The position numbers and the translations under genes are program-made. Positions 17,731-27,592 of a stretch of 64,000 nucleotides of DNA are shown piece by piece (the stretch's first letter is position 1; each line of letters starts with the position of its first letter). A model generated the notes under the pieces. That model was not told the DNA's origin, made no database searches, and saw only the letters and a program-made list of their open reading frames with translations. Source of the stretch: Microbacterium sufflavum (lineage in GTDB: Bacteria > Actinomycetota > Actinomycetes > Actinomycetales > Microbacteriaceae). The stretch spans positions 186,001-250,000 of the forward strand of contig NZ_JAHWXK010000002.1 of assembly GCF_023091155.1 (NCBI RefSeq), in the 5' to 3' direction.

Positions 17731-18522
17731 ATGCTGCGCATCATCCTCACGGTCGTCTGGCTCCTGCTCACGGCCTGGCTGGCGATCTGGGTGGGCGAGG
17801 GACTGTTCGGCGTCGATCAGCGCCACTCGATCCTCCCGTTCGCGGGCGATGACACCCTGGGCGGCCCGATCCTGATCGGCGTCGCCTGGGGGCTGCTCCT
17901 CACGTTCGGCGGCACGATGACGGGGTTCGGCCGCCGCACGAAGCTCCGCGGCGAGACCCGGATCGGCGTCGGCACGATCGTCGAGCTCTCCCGCACGGGC
18001 GTCACGATCAACGACGTGCCGCAGTACGACCTGTTCCTGCGCGTGAGCCCCGCTGAGGGCGACGACTTCATCGGACAGCTGCGGATGCTCATCGACCCCT
18101 CCGACTCCGCGGGACTCCAGGTCGGGCAGCCCGTGCCGGTGCGGTACAGCACGACCGACCGCGACACGGTGCAGCTCGCCGACCTCAGCGACCCGACCGT
18201 GCGAGAGGCGATGCTGCAGTGGCGCATCGACCGCGGGCTCATCGACCCCGCCCAGGTGCGAGCCAGGACCACGGGCACCGCGGTGCCCGCGTCGGTGCTC
18301 GAGGTGCGCCCGACCGGACGCCGCAGGGAGGGGCAGAGCGAGCTCGCGCTCAAGGTGCTGGTGGCACCGGAGGGGGCGGCGACCTGGGAGGCCGACACCA
18401 CGGTGTTCGTGTATCCCCAGGCGGTGTCGCGGCTGCAGGTGGGCGCGCCGATCTGGGCGTACTACCGGCGGGAGGATCCGCACACGGTGGCGGTCACGAT
18501 CGAGAAAGAGGCGACGCGATGA
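17731..18522 (+). CDS. Membrane protein with two N-terminal helices and a large soluble part
   Basis: The 263-residue protein starts with two hydrophobic segments (about residues 3-25 and 45-65). A long, mostly beta-strand-like soluble part follows, with two similar stretches ending in phrases like GQPVPVRYSTTD and GAPIWAYYRRED; this pattern recalls DUF3592-type proteins. Function unknown. A TACGCT hexamer 7 nt before the ATG predicts a leaderless mRNA. It overlaps the next gene by 4 nt, so both probably act together. Confidence 0.75.
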   Translation: MLRIILTVVWLLLTAWLAIWVGEGLFGVDQRHSILPFAGDDTLGGPILIGVAWGLLLTFGGTMTGFGRRTKLRGETRIGVGTIVELSRTGVTINDVPQYDLFLRVSPAEGDDFIGQLRMLIDPSDSAGLQVGQPVPVRYSTTDRDTVQLADLSDPTVREAMLQWRIDRGLIDPAQVRARTTGTAVPASVLEVRPTGRRREGQSELALKVLVAPEGAATWEADTTVFVYPQAVSRLQVGAPIWAYYRREDPHTVAVTIEKEATR

Positions 18523-19046
18523 ACCCGCTCGACACCCTCATGTGGCTCGTCAACTTCCCCGCGTCGCACGGCTACGCCATGGTGTTCATCGCCGGCTTCT
18601 CGATCCTCGGGCTCTTCGCCGTGTCGGCCAGAGGAGCCACACCGGGTGGGTCGCTGCGGGCCATCCGCGAGCGGGAGGGGCTGCTGCCGCTCGACACCCG
18701 TCCGCGGGCCGGGATCGGCGGGACGATCGTGCGGATCGTGTTCCGGGTGCTCGCCTTCGTGATGCTCGGGTCGCTCGTGATCGGCATCCTGAGCCTGACC
18801 GGCGTGCCTGTCACGCGCGCGTACATCTACGACAACGGGCGACCAACGACGGCCACGATCGACGGGGACTGGGTCACGTTCACCACCGCGGAGGGCGTGG
18901 AGTACACGCTGGAGAGCAACTTCTTCACCCCGGCGGTCTACCCCGACCGCGACGCGTACCTGCCGAGCGGCGCCCCGGTCGTGGTGCGCTACCTGCCCGA
19001 CCACCCGCAGGCGTTCGTGATCGACAGCGCGCAGACCCCGCGCTGA
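18519..19046 (+). CDS. Membrane protein, DUF3592-like
   Basis: The 175-residue protein has two hydrophobic segments (about residues 18-36 and 68-92), then an outer beta-rich part ending GAPVVVRYLPDHPQAFVID, a form typical of DUF3592-type membrane proteins. Function unknown. It is coupled to the preceding membrane-protein gene (ATGA) and shares its soluble-domain style, suggesting a pair that arose by duplication or works as one unit. Confidence 0.75.
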   Translation: MNPLDTLMWLVNFPASHGYAMVFIAGFSILGLFAVSARGATPGGSLRAIREREGLLPLDTRPRAGIGGTIVRIVFRVLAFVMLGSLVIGILSLTGVPVTRAYIYDNGRPTTATIDGDWVTFTTAEGVEYTLESNFFTPAVYPDRDAYLPSGAPVVVRYLPDHPQAFVIDSAQTPR

Positions 19047-19074
19047 CGTCGGACCCGGCGCGTAGGGTGGAAGC

Positions 19075-19731
19075 ATGTCGCGCGTCCTCGTCTTCGGCGG
19101 CCATGGCCGCATCGCCCTCCTGCTCGCCCCGCTGCTCGTCGCCCGCGGCGACGAGGTCACCAGCGTGATCCGCAACCCCGACCACGTCGCCGACGTGGAG
19201 GCCACGGGGGCCACCGCCCTGGTGGCCGATATCGAACAGCTCGACGTCGACGCCCTCGCCGAGATCATCCGCGGGCACGACGCCGTGGTGTGGTCGGCCG
19301 GCGCGGGCGGCGGTGACCCGAAGCGCACCTACGCTGTCGATCGCGACGCGGCGGAGCGGTCGATGGACGCCGCCGAGCGTGCCGGCGTCGAGCGCTACGT
19401 CCTGGTGTCCTGGATCGGCTCCACCGCGGAGCACGGGATCCCGCAGGACGACCCGTTCTTCGCGTACGCCGACGCGAAGTGGGCCGCCGACGAGCACCTC
19501 CGCGGCTCGAACCTCGCCGGGACGATCCTCGGACCGGGCGGTCTCACGTTCGACGAGCCGACCGGACGCATCCAGATCGACCCCGAAGGCCGGGGAGAGG
19601 TCTCGCGCGCCGACGTCGCGGCCGTCATCGTCGAGGTCCTGCAGAATCCGGCGACAGTCGGCCGCACGATCCGCTTCGGCAACGGCGACGCGGACTCCTC
19701 GCTCCCGATCGCCGAGGCCCTCGCGGGCTGA
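19075..19731 (+). CDS. NAD(P)-binding protein, atypical SDR (NAD-dependent epimerase-like)
   Basis: The 218-residue protein has a Rossmann motif at the very N-terminus (VFGGHGRIALLLAPLL) and the atypical-SDR pattern of NAD(P)H-binding reductases: WSAGAGGGDPKRTYAVDRDA and YADAKWAADEHLRGS, the last holding the YxxxK-like pair. Substrate unknown. TAGGGT lies 6 nt before the ATG, predicting a leaderless transcript. Confidence 0.85.
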   Translation: MSRVLVFGGHGRIALLLAPLLVARGDEVTSVIRNPDHVADVEATGATALVADIEQLDVDALAEIIRGHDAVVWSAGAGGGDPKRTYAVDRDAAERSMDAAERAGVERYVLVSWIGSTAEHGIPQDDPFFAYADAKWAADEHLRGSNLAGTILGPGGLTFDEPTGRIQIDPEGRGEVSRADVAAVIVEVLQNPATVGRTIRFGNGDADSSLPIAEALAG

Positions 19732-19750
19732 CCGTGGCGGAGGCCCCGAC

Positions 19751-21022
19751 GTGCCCCTGAGGCCCGCGCGACGGCGCACGGTCGGTGTGCTCGCCGCGCT
19801 GGCGCTCGCCCTCTGTGCGCTGCCCGCCGCCGCGTCGCCGCTGCCCGCTGCGACATCGACCGCCCCTCCCGCGCCTGCCGCTGCCGCGACCACCGCGGGG
19901 GAGACTCCCGCGCCCACCGACGATGCCGGGAGCGCCGACGCCACGGTGGACGCCGCCGACACCGCGTATCTCCGCGAACGCGCCGCCGCCGCGGTCGCCG
20001 ACCTGCCCGTGGCGCAGCAGGCGGCCTCCATCGTGATGGGACACATCGGCGGCACCGACCCGGCAGCGCTGGCCGCCTACATGCAGGCCGGGTTCGGCGG
20101 GTTCATCCTGATGGGGGCGAACATCCCCGGCACCGACGCCGAGCTGCGCGCGCTCACGGATGCTCTCGCGGTGGACCCGACGCTGCCTCCGCTGATCGCG
20201 GTGGACCAGGAGGGCGGCCTGGTCTCCCGGCTCGACGGGGACGTGTTCCCCGCCTCGACCACCCTCAAGGACCGCCCGGCCGCCGACACGTCGGCCGCGT
20301 TCGCCGCCCGCGGTGCACTGGTGGCCCGTGCGGGCATCACGGTGAACTTCGGCACGGTCGCAGACGTCACCGCCGACAGCGGCTCGTTCATCTTCGGGCG
20401 GGCCCTCGGCACCGACCCGTCCGGGGCGGCCGAGCGCGTCGCGGCGGCCACCTCGGCGCAGCAGCCGTTCGTCGCCTCCGCACTCAAGCACTTCCCCGGC
20501 CACGGTGCGGCTCCGGGCGACTCGCACCACGCGATCCCGACCACCGGACGGAGCCTGGAGGAGTGGAAGACGACGGACGCGGTGCCCTTCGCCGCGGGCA
20601 TCGACGCGGGAGCCTCCCTGCTCATGTACGGGCATCTCGCCTACACCGCCGTCGACCCGCTACCCGCCTCCCTCTCAGCGACGTGGCACACGCTCGCCCG
20701 TGACGAGCTCGGCTTCGACGGTGTCTCGGTGACGGACGACCTCGGGATGCTGCTGTCGTCGGGCGACCCCGCCTACGCCGATCCGGTGGCGAACGGGGTG
20801 GCGGCGGTCGCGGCGGGGAACGACCTGGTGCTCATGGTCGCCGGCTCCGACGCGCAGACCGCCGGACGCATGGCCGCGGGCATCGCGGCGGCGGTCGACG
20901 CGGGCACCCTGCCCGCGGAGCGGCTGGCGGACGCCGCGACGCGAGTACTGGCCCTGCGGATGCAGCTCGCGGGATCCACCGCGACCTGGGGAGTCTGCGA
21001 CACCTGCACCCCGGCCGGCTGA
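19751..21022 (+). CDS. Secreted glycoside hydrolase family 3 (beta-N-acetylhexosaminidase type)
   Basis: The 423-residue protein has a signal peptide (about residues 8-25, VGVLAALALALCALPAAAS), then an Ala/Pro/Thr-rich linker and a GH3 catalytic domain. KHFPGHGAAPGDSHH (about residue 246) is the motif of NagZ-type enzymes whose His-Asp pair acts as acid/base; the nucleophile Asp is likely in SVTDDLGM. It may trim peptidoglycan or chitin fragments outside the cell. The GTG at 19751 is chosen because the signal peptide follows directly. Confidence 0.87.
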   Translation: MPLRPARRRTVGVLAALALALCALPAAASPLPAATSTAPPAPAAAATTAGETPAPTDDAGSADATVDAADTAYLRERAAAAVADLPVAQQAASIVMGHIGGTDPAALAAYMQAGFGGFILMGANIPGTDAELRALTDALAVDPTLPPLIAVDQEGGLVSRLDGDVFPASTTLKDRPAADTSAAFAARGALVARAGITVNFGTVADVTADSGSFIFGRALGTDPSGAAERVAAATSAQQPFVASALKHFPGHGAAPGDSHHAIPTTGRSLEEWKTTDAVPFAAGIDAGASLLMYGHLAYTAVDPLPASLSATWHTLARDELGFDGVSVTDDLGMLLSSGDPAYADPVANGVAAVAAGNDLVLMVAGSDAQTAGRMAAGIAAAVDAGTLPAERLADAATRVLALRMQLAGSTATWGVCDTCTPAG

Positions 21023-21037
21023 GGCGGAAGCGACGGC

Positions 21038-21901
21038 TCAGGCGACGGCGCGTGCGTCCGAGCCGAGCCAGGCGCGGAGCAGAGCCGCGCGCAGCACCGC
21101 CCCCCGCTCCGCGAAGCCGCGCTGTCGTCGCACGTACTCGGCCTTGCCCTCCGGCGTCTCGATGCGCACGGGCTCCACGTCCCAGGCGGCCAGGTCGTAG
21201 GGAGCGGCCTGCATGTCCAGCAGGCGGATGTCCCTCGCCAGCTCATAGGTGTCGAGCAGCAGCTCACCGGGCACGAGCGGCCCGAGCTTCACGGCCCAGC
21301 GGTACAGGTCCATGCCGGCGTGCAGGCACCCCGGCTGCTCGACCTGGGGCTGCCCGTCCCTGCTGAGCGTCGTCCGGTTGCGTGGCACGGCCTCCGGGGT
21401 GAAGAACCGGAACGCGTCGAAGTGGGTGCACCGCAGGTCGTGCGACTCCACGACCGCATCGGTGCCGTCCTTCCCGAGGCGCAGCGGCACGGGGTGACGG
21501 TGCTCGTCCGCGCGATACACCATCGCCCACTCGTGGAGTCCGAAGCAGCCGAACTGACCGGGCCGCGAGGCCGTGCGACGTAGCATGCGCTCGACCAGCG
21601 CGGCCAGCTCGGGCTTCTCGGCCGCGTACCGGTCGGCATCGGGAACCACCGCGTCGGGGGTCGCGCCGGGGGAGTACCAGCGCCACCCGGCACGCTCGGC
21701 GGCGTCACGCAGCTCGACCCCCGCACCGGGGTGCCAGCGCCGCAGCTGCGCGGGCTTGTAGGCGTAATAGGTGTGGAGGAAGTCCCACACCGGGTGCTTC
21801 TCGCCGCGGGACAGGCGGGCACGGTGGTCGGCGGTCAGCGCGTCGGCACGCTCCCGATGCGCCTGCTCCCGCGGGAACCACTCCTCGCGCGTCAGGGCCA
21901 T
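21038..21901 (-). CDS. Conserved actinobacterial protein (often labelled 3-methyladenine DNA glycosylase)
   Basis: The 287-residue protein opens MALTREEWFPREQAHRERAD and includes GEKHPVWDFLHTYYAYKPAQ, WHPGAG and FGCFGLHEWAMVY. I recognise this as a conserved actinobacterial family to which databases commonly attach a 3-methyladenine DNA glycosylase label; no helix-hairpin-helix or other glycosylase motif is visible, so the function is uncertain. It begins one base after the stop of the upstream minus-strand gene, so the two form an operon. The longer open frame upstream overlaps that gene and is not used. Confidence 0.75.
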   Translation of the reverse strand: MALTREEWFPREQAHRERADALTADHRARLSRGEKHPVWDFLHTYYAYKPAQLRRWHPGAGVELRDAAERAGWRWYSPGATPDAVVPDADRYAAEKPELAALVERMLRRTASRPGQFGCFGLHEWAMVYRADEHRHPVPLRLGKDGTDAVVESHDLRCTHFDAFRFFTPEAVPRNRTTLSRDGQPQVEQPGCLHAGMDLYRWAVKLGPLVPGELLLDTYELARDIRLLDMQAAPYDLAAWDVEPVRIETPEGKAEYVRRQRGFAERGAVLRAALLRAWLGSDARAVA

Positions 21902-21902
21902 G

Positions 21903-22928
21903 TCAGTGCAGGATGCCCACGTCGCCGAGCTGGTCGCGCAGACCGGCACCGTCTTCGGCGCTGACCCAGGGGGCGGCGTCCGCCTCGTGCGACTCCATCT
22001 CGGCGCGCCCACCGGCGAGTACGGCCTCGGCGGGAAGGAGGCGCCGGATGGCCACACCGGCCACGGAGTCGGGGTGCTCTTCCTGGAACTGCGTGTAGAT
22101 GGCCTCGTCGTGCTGGCCGTCGTCGCCGATCAGCAGCCACTTCACCTCGGGGAACTCGGTGGCCAGGCGGCGCAGGTTCGTGAGCTTGTGCTCGCGGCCG
22201 CTGCGGAACCAGCGGTCGTGCGTCGGGCCCCAGTCGGTCAGCAGCAGCGACCCTGCGGGGAACAGGTGCCGCCCGAGGAACCGGGAGAGCGTGGGTGCGA
22301 CGTTCCAGGCGCCCGTGGACAGGTACACCATGGGCGCGCCGGGGTGCTGGCGCAGGAGCTGGTCCAGCAGCACCGCCATGCCCGGGACCGGGATGCGGGC
22401 GTGCTCATCCACGACGAAGGAGTTCCAGAAGGCGATGAACGGGCGGGGGAGCGCCGTGACCATCACCGTGTCGTCCACATCGGACACGACCCCGAACCGG
22501 CTGTCCGCCGCGACGATGAACGCCCGCGCCTCGATCGGCTCCTGCCCCTCGACCGTGACCGTGAAGGTCTGCCACCCGGGCTCCAGGTCGGCGCGGATCA
22601 CGGCGTCGATCACACCACCGCGGTCGGCGACGACCTGGTGAGTGCTGTCGCCCACGTGCACGCTGACCGACGCGAACCCGACCGGGATGCCGACGAAGCT
22701 GCGCCAGCCGCGGATGCTCGCCGGCTCGCCGTCCCGGTTGCTGCGCTGCGGCGGCACGATGAGCACCCGCCCCAGCACGCGCACCCACCCGGGACCCCCG
22801 TAGCCGGGGAACGGGAGGATCGTGGCGCTGCGGCCGCGTCGGCGCGCTCGCCCCTCGCGCCACACGTGGAGGCGATGCTCGAGCCGTGCGAACCAGTGGA
22901 TCCTGGGCGCCGGGGGTGGGGAAGCCAT
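21903..22928 (-). CDS. App1-family (DUF2183) phosphatase-like protein
   Basis: The 341-residue protein contains the App1/DUF2183 domain found in yeast phosphatidate phosphatase App1. The catalytic HAD-like motif SDVDDTV is at about residue 169, followed by LSTGAWNVAPTL and LIGDDGQHDEAIY. Bacterial members are thought to act on phospholipids or phosphoproteins, but the substrate is not established. No signal peptide is visible. First of two tightly packed genes, with DedA just upstream on the same strand. Confidence 0.85.
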   Translation of the reverse strand: MASPPPAPRIHWFARLEHRLHVWREGRARRRGRSATILPFPGYGGPGWVRVLGRVLIVPPQRSNRDGEPASIRGWRSFVGIPVGFASVSVHVGDSTHQVVADRGGVIDAVIRADLEPGWQTFTVTVEGQEPIEARAFIVAADSRFGVVSDVDDTVMVTALPRPFIAFWNSFVVDEHARIPVPGMAVLLDQLLRQHPGAPMVYLSTGAWNVAPTLSRFLGRHLFPAGSLLLTDWGPTHDRWFRSGREHKLTNLRRLATEFPEVKWLLIGDDGQHDEAIYTQFQEEHPDSVAGVAIRRLLPAEAVLAGGRAEMESHEADAAPWVSAEDGAGLRDQLGDVGILH

Positions 22929-22932
22929 TGCC

Positions 22933-23604
22933 TCAGTCTTTCACGTCGGCGTCCGTGCCCGCCTCCGGCGCCTCCAGATGCCGCGCCTCCAGCCGCTGCA
23001 GCAGCTTCTTGCCCAGATACGCCAGGAGCAGGAAGAGCGCGATGGCGCCGACGAAGATGTAGCTCGCGTAGTGCACCCGGTCGACGAGGTCGCGGAAGCT
23101 TCCCGCCGCGAGCGAGGTCACGCTCACGTAGGCCGTGGCCCAGATGATGCAGGCGGGCGTCGTCCACGCCAGGAAGCGGCGGTACGGGTACTCGCTCATC
23201 CCGACGGTCAGGGGCACCAGGGAGTGCAGCACCGGAAGGAAGCGGGAGAGGAAGATGGCGATGCCGCCGCGGCGGGCCAGGTAGTTCTCTGCGCGCACCC
23301 AGTTCTGCTCGCCGATGCGGCGACCCAGCCACGACGAGCGGATGTGGGGACCGAGCCACCGGCCGAGCCCGAAGCCGATGCTCTCGCCGATCAGGGCGCC
23401 GACCACGACGGTCACGCCCATCGCTACACCCTCCCAGGGGGTCGCGATCCCCATGGAGGCGATGATCACGATCGTGTCGCCGGGGACGATCAGCCCGATC
23501 AGGATGCTCGTCTCCAGCATGACCGCGAGTCCGGCGACCAGTGTGCGCGTGACCGGATCGATCGACTGCACGGTGTCGAGGAGCCAGAGCAGGAGGTCGT
23601 CCAC
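22933..23604 (-). CDS. DedA-family membrane protein
   Basis: The 223-residue protein has the DedA (SNARE-associated/VTT) domain: ETSILIGLIVPGDTI near residue 30, GIAIFLSRFLPVLHSLVPL in the middle and further hydrophobic segments (about 5 in all). DedA proteins are implicated in lipid-carrier transport and membrane homeostasis. The GTG at 23604 is chosen from protein length; a Shine-Dalgarno-like AGGGG abuts it closely. It lies 4 nt before the App1-like gene, which fits a shared lipid-related role (inference). Divergent from pabB. Confidence 0.85.
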   Translation of the reverse strand: MDDLLLWLLDTVQSIDPVTRTLVAGLAVMLETSILIGLIVPGDTIVIIASMGIATPWEGVAMGVTVVVGALIGESIGFGLGRWLGPHIRSSWLGRRIGEQNWVRAENYLARRGGIAIFLSRFLPVLHSLVPLTVGMSEYPYRRFLAWTTPACIIWATAYVSVTSLAAGSFRDLVDRVHYASYIFVGAIALFLLLAYLGKKLLQRLEARHLEAPEAGTDADVKD

Positions 23605-23645
23605 CCCCTGAGAATATCGGGCGTCGCCGCACCTAGGCTGGGAAG

Positions 23646-24956
23646 GTGCGCGCGCACCTGAGCCCCCGACCCCTGCCGACCTGGGCGGACCCCGAGCGGC
23701 TGTTCCGCGTGCTCGCCGCCAGGGCGGGTGACGTGTTCTGGCTGGACGCGGGGGACGGAGCCGCGGAGGGGTGGAGTCTGCTGGGGGTCGGCGTGCCGTC
23801 GCCGAGACCCGACGATGTGCGGCTGGACGGCCGCGTCTCCGAGCCCGGGCTCCCCCCGTTCCTCGGCGGATGGGTCGGCTGGTGCACGTACGAGGGCGGT
23901 GCCGCGGCCGCCGGTGCCCCGGTGTCCGCGGACGACCCGGTGCCCGACGGCTGGATGCGGGTGACCCACGCGATCGCCTGGGACCATGCGCGCCATCGCC
24001 TGTGGGCGCTCGACCCCGCCGGGCCGGACGCCGACCCCTGGGCGGACGAGCTCCTCGTCGCGGCGGTCGACCCCACTCCCGCGCGGCCGGATCCGACACC
24101 GGGGACCACCGTGGCCCGGCACGCCCCCGCGGAGTACGCCGAGCTCATCGAGCGGTGCCGCGCCCTGATCCGCGCGGGCGTCGCGTATCAGCTCTGCCTC
24201 ACCACGCGCTTCACCGTGCCGGGGACGCACGACCCGGTCGAGGTGTACCGGCGGCTGCGGGCGGCGACCCCCGCGCACCACGGGGGCTTCGTGCGCATCG
24301 GCGGGCGCGCGCTGCTGAGCGCCAGTCCGGAGCAGTTCCTCCACGCGGCGGGCGGAGTCGTGCGCACCCGGCCGATCAAGGGCACCCGGCCGCGCAGCAC
24401 CGACCCCGACACGGATGCCGCGCTCGCCGCCGAGCTCGCCGGCGACCCGAAGGAGCGCGCGGAGAACGTGATGATCGTCGATCTCATGCGCAACGACCTG
24501 TCGCGCGTGTGCGTGCCCGGCACGATCCGCGTCGACGGGCTGTGGGTCGTGGAGAGCTACCCGGCCGTGCACCAGCTCGTGAGCACGGTGAGCGGCACCC
24601 TGGCGGACGGCGTCACGCTCGGCGCGCTGCTCGCGGCCGCGTTCCCCGCCGGCAGCATGACCGGGGCGCCGAAGCTGTCGGCGATGACGCGGCTGCACGA
24701 GCTGGAGAGCGGCCCCCGGGGGGTGTACGCCGGCTGCTTCGGCTACGTGGGCGTGGACGGCGCGGCCGACCTCGCGATGGTGATCCGCAGCATCGTGATC
24801 GCGGGGGACGAGGCCGTGGTCGGAGCGGGCGGCGGGATCACGTGGGGCTCGGTGCCGGCGGCCGAGGTCGCCGAGGTCGCGACCAAGGCGAGGGCTCCGC
24901 TCGCGGCGCTGGGCGCGGAGCCGCCCTGGCCGTGGGGTTCCGATATCCTGAACTGA
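23646..24956 (+). CDS. pabB: Aminodeoxychorismate synthase component I
   Basis: The 436-residue protein is a chorismate-utilising enzyme. The C-terminal two thirds holds the signature blocks [41 protein letters not shown] and [11 protein letters not shown]. It aminates chorismate to 4-amino-4-deoxychorismate for folate synthesis; an anthranilate-synthase role (TrpE) is less likely because the protein is short and the gene is far from trp genes. TAGGCT lies 6 nt before the GTG start, predicting a leaderless mRNA. A glutaminase partner (PabA) is not in the window. Confidence 0.88.
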   Translation: MRAHLSPRPLPTWADPERLFRVLAARAGDVFWLDAGDGAAEGWSLLGVGVPSPRPDDVRLDGRVSEPGLPPFLGGWVGWCTYEGGAAAAGAPVSADDPVPDGWMRVTHAIAWDHARHRLWALDPAGPDADPWADELLVAAVDPTPARPDPTPGTTVARHAPAEYAELIERCRALIRAGVAYQLCLTTRFTVPGTHDPVEVYRRLRAATPAHHGGFVRIGGRALLSASPEQFLHAAGGVVRTRPIKGTRPRSTDPDTDAALAAELAGDPKERAENVMIVDLMRNDLSRVCVPGTIRVDGLWVVESYPAVHQLVSTVSGTLADGVTLGALLAAAFPAGSMTGAPKLSAMTRLHELESGPRGVYAGCFGYVGVDGAADLAMVIRSIVIAGDEAVVGAGGGITWGSVPAAEVAEVATKARAPLAALGAEPPWPWGSDILN

Positions 24957-24975
24957 TCCCGCAATTCCCCTCAGA

Positions 24976-27567
24976 TTGGTCGTGCGTTCGTTGTCCGAGA
25001 ACCTGTCCACCGCTCCCGTCGACGAGGAGATGCCCTCGGCGCACGCCATCCAGGCCAAGTGGCAGAAGTACTGGGCGGAGCACGAGACGTTCCTCACCGG
25101 CGGCGACGGCGACACCCGCCCGCGGCGCTACGTCCTGGCGATGTTCCCGTACCCCTCGGGCGACCTGCACATGGGGCACGCGGAGAACTACCTCTACTCC
25201 GACATCGTGGCGCGGTTCTGGCGTCACCGCGGGCACAACGTGCTCAACCCGATCGGCTGGGACTCGTTCGGCCTGCCCGCCGAGAACGCGGCGATCCGCC
25301 AGGGCGCGGACCCGCGCGAGTGGACCTATCAGAACATCGCGCAGCAGAAGGTCGGCTTCGAGCAGTACGGCGTCTCGTTCGACTGGAGCCGCGTCCTGCA
25401 CACGTCCGACCCGGAGTACTACCGCTGGAACCAGTGGCTGTTCCTGAAGATGTACGAGCGCGGCCTGGCGTACCGCAAGAAGAGCCCGGTCAACTGGTGC
25501 CCGAACGACCAGACGGTGCTGGCGAACGAGCAGGTCGTCGACGGTCGCTGCGAGCGCTGCGGCTACGAGGTCGTGAAGAAGAAGCTCACCCAGTGGTATT
25601 TCCGCATCACCGACTACGCGGATCGGCTGCTCGACGACCTGAACCAGCTCGAGGGTTTCTGGCCGCACAAGGTGCTGCAGATGCAGCGCAACTGGATCGG
25701 CCGCTCGGTCGGCGCCGACGTGGACTTCCGCATCGAGGGCCGTGACGAGCCGGTGACGGTGTTCTCCACGCGCCCTGACACCCTGCACGGTGCGACGTTC
25801 TTCGTGGTGGCGCCCGACTCCGATCTCGCCGCTGAACTGGCCGCCGAGGCTCCCGTCGAGGTGCGCCAGCGGTTCCAGGACTATCTGGAGCAGGTGCAGA
25901 AGGAGTCCGACATCGATCGGCAGTCCACGGATCGCCCCAAGACGGGCGTGTTCCTGGAGCGCTACGCGATCAACCCCGTGAACGGCGAGAAGCTGCCGGT
26001 GTGGGCCGCCGACTACGTGCTGGCCGACTACGGCCACGGCGCCGTGATGGCGGTTCCCGCGCACGACCAGCGCGACCTCGACTTCGCCCGCGCCTTCGAC
26101 CTGCCGGTCAAGGTCGTGGTCGACACGACCGCGCCGATCACGGGGGCCATGCCGGTGATCGAGGTCGACGAGGAGGGCGTCCCGATCGACACGGGCGCCG
26201 CCCTCGACGAGCAGCACCCCGCATCGACCGGTGTCGCGCTCACGGGCGACGGTCGCATGATCAACTCGGGTCCGCTGAACGGGCTGTCCAAGCGCAACGC
26301 GATCGCCCGCGCGATCGAGCAGCTGGAGGCGTCGGGCACGGGCCGTGCGGCGAAGAACTACCGTCTGCGCGACTGGCTGATCTCGCGACAGCGCTTCTGG
26401 GGAACGCCGATCCCGATGCTGCACGGCGACGACGGCCGCATCGTGCCGGTGCCCGAGGACCGGCTGCCCGTGAAGCTGCCGAGCGTCGAGGGACTCGACC
26501 TCAAGCCCAAGGGCACCTCGCCGCTGGGCGGGGCGGAGAGCTGGGTGCGCACGACCGACCCGGAGACCGGCGACCCCATGCTGCGCGACCCCGACACGAT
26601 GGACACGTTCGTCGACAGCTCGTGGTACTTCCTGCGCTTCCTCTCGCCGAACAGCGACACCGTGGCGTTCGACCCCGCCCAGGCGTCGCGCTGGGCCCCG
26701 GTGGACTCGTACATCGGCGGCGTCGAGCACGCGATCCTGCACCTGCTCTACGCACGGTTCATCACGAAGGTCCTGTTCGACATGGGCCTGATCGACTTCA
26801 CCGAGCCGTTCTCGAACCTGATCAACCAGGGGATGGTGCTGCTCGACGGGCAGAAGATGTCGAAGAGCAAGGGCAACCTGGTGCTGTTCCAGGAGGAGCT
26901 CGACGCACACGGCGCCGATGCGCTGCGCGTGGGCCTCGCCTTCGCCGGTCCGGTGGAAGACGACAAGGACTGGGCGGACGTGTCGACCACGGGCGCGCAG
27001 AAGTTCCTCTCGCGTGCGCTGCGCATCGGGCACGAGGTGTCGAGCCCGGTCGACGTGGTGTTCGACGGGGGAGACGCGGCCCTGCGTCGCGCCACGCACA
27101 AGCTGCTCGCGGAGGCTCCGGCGCTGGTCGAGCAGACCAAGTTCAACGTGCTGGTCGCCCGGCTGATGGAGCTGGTGAACGTCACCCGCAAGACCATCGA
27201 CGGCGCGGGCGGTGCGGGCGACCCCGCGGTGCGCGAGGCCGCCGAGACGATCGCCGTGATGCTCGACCTGATCGCGCCGCACACCGCGGAGGAGATGTGG
27301 GAGCTGCTCGGGCACGAACCGTCCGTCGGACTGGTCACGTGGCGCTCGGCCGACCCCGCGCTGCTCGTGGAGGACACGGTCACGGCCGTCGTGCAGGTGG
27401 GCGGCAAGGTGCGGGCTCAGCTCGAGGTCCCCGCGCGCATCGGCGAGGCCGAGCTGGAAGCGCTCGCTCGCGCGGATGAGCGTGTGATCCGGTCGATCGG
27501 CGACCGCGAGATCGTGAAGGTCGTCGTGCGCGCTCCCAAGATCGTCAGCATCGTCGTCGCGGGCTGA
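24976..27567 (+). CDS. leuS: Leucine-tRNA ligase
   Basis: LeuS charges tRNA-Leu with leucine. The protein of about 860 residues has the class-I HIGH motif as HMGH in [10 protein letters not shown] (about residue 60), a large editing domain (about 230-430), the KMSKS loop in KMSKSKGN (about residue 630) and an anticodon-binding C-terminus. The start is uncertain: TTG 24976, GTG 24982 and TTG 24991 are all possible, and none has a clear ribosome-binding site; MSENLST from 24991 looks most like a natural N-terminus. A TATCCT hexamer (24944-24949) in the end of pabB could be its -10. Confidence 0.96.
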   Translation: MVVRSLSENLSTAPVDEEMPSAHAIQAKWQKYWAEHETFLTGGDGDTRPRRYVLAMFPYPSGDLHMGHAENYLYSDIVARFWRHRGHNVLNPIGWDSFGLPAENAAIRQGADPREWTYQNIAQQKVGFEQYGVSFDWSRVLHTSDPEYYRWNQWLFLKMYERGLAYRKKSPVNWCPNDQTVLANEQVVDGRCERCGYEVVKKKLTQWYFRITDYADRLLDDLNQLEGFWPHKVLQMQRNWIGRSVGADVDFRIEGRDEPVTVFSTRPDTLHGATFFVVAPDSDLAAELAAEAPVEVRQRFQDYLEQVQKESDIDRQSTDRPKTGVFLERYAINPVNGEKLPVWAADYVLADYGHGAVMAVPAHDQRDLDFARAFDLPVKVVVDTTAPITGAMPVIEVDEEGVPIDTGAALDEQHPASTGVALTGDGRMINSGPLNGLSKRNAIARAIEQLEASGTGRAAKNYRLRDWLISRQRFWGTPIPMLHGDDGRIVPVPEDRLPVKLPSVEGLDLKPKGTSPLGGAESWVRTTDPETGDPMLRDPDTMDTFVDSSWYFLRFLSPNSDTVAFDPAQASRWAPVDSYIGGVEHAILHLLYARFITKVLFDMGLIDFTEPFSNLINQGMVLLDGQKMSKSKGNLVLFQEELDAHGADALRVGLAFAGPVEDDKDWADVSTTGAQKFLSRALRIGHEVSSPVDVVFDGGDAALRRATHKLLAEAPALVEQTKFNVLVARLMELVNVTRKTIDGAGGAGDPAVREAAETIAVMLDLIAPHTAEEMWELLGHEPSVGLVTWRSADPALLVEDTVTAVVQVGGKVRAQLEVPARIGEAELEALARADERVIRSIGDREIVKVVVRAPKIVSIVVAG

Positions 27568-27592
27568 TCCGTCGCGACCTCCGGAGCCGCGG

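Noticed and set aside
24950..24990. T-box or riboswitch before leuS
   Set aside because: The space between pabB and leuS is under 40 nt and has no T-box core or specifier structure.
24838..27315. An 825-codon minus-strand frame across leuS
   Set aside because: It mirrors leuS codon structure and has no recognisable domain; long antisense frames are expected at this GC content.
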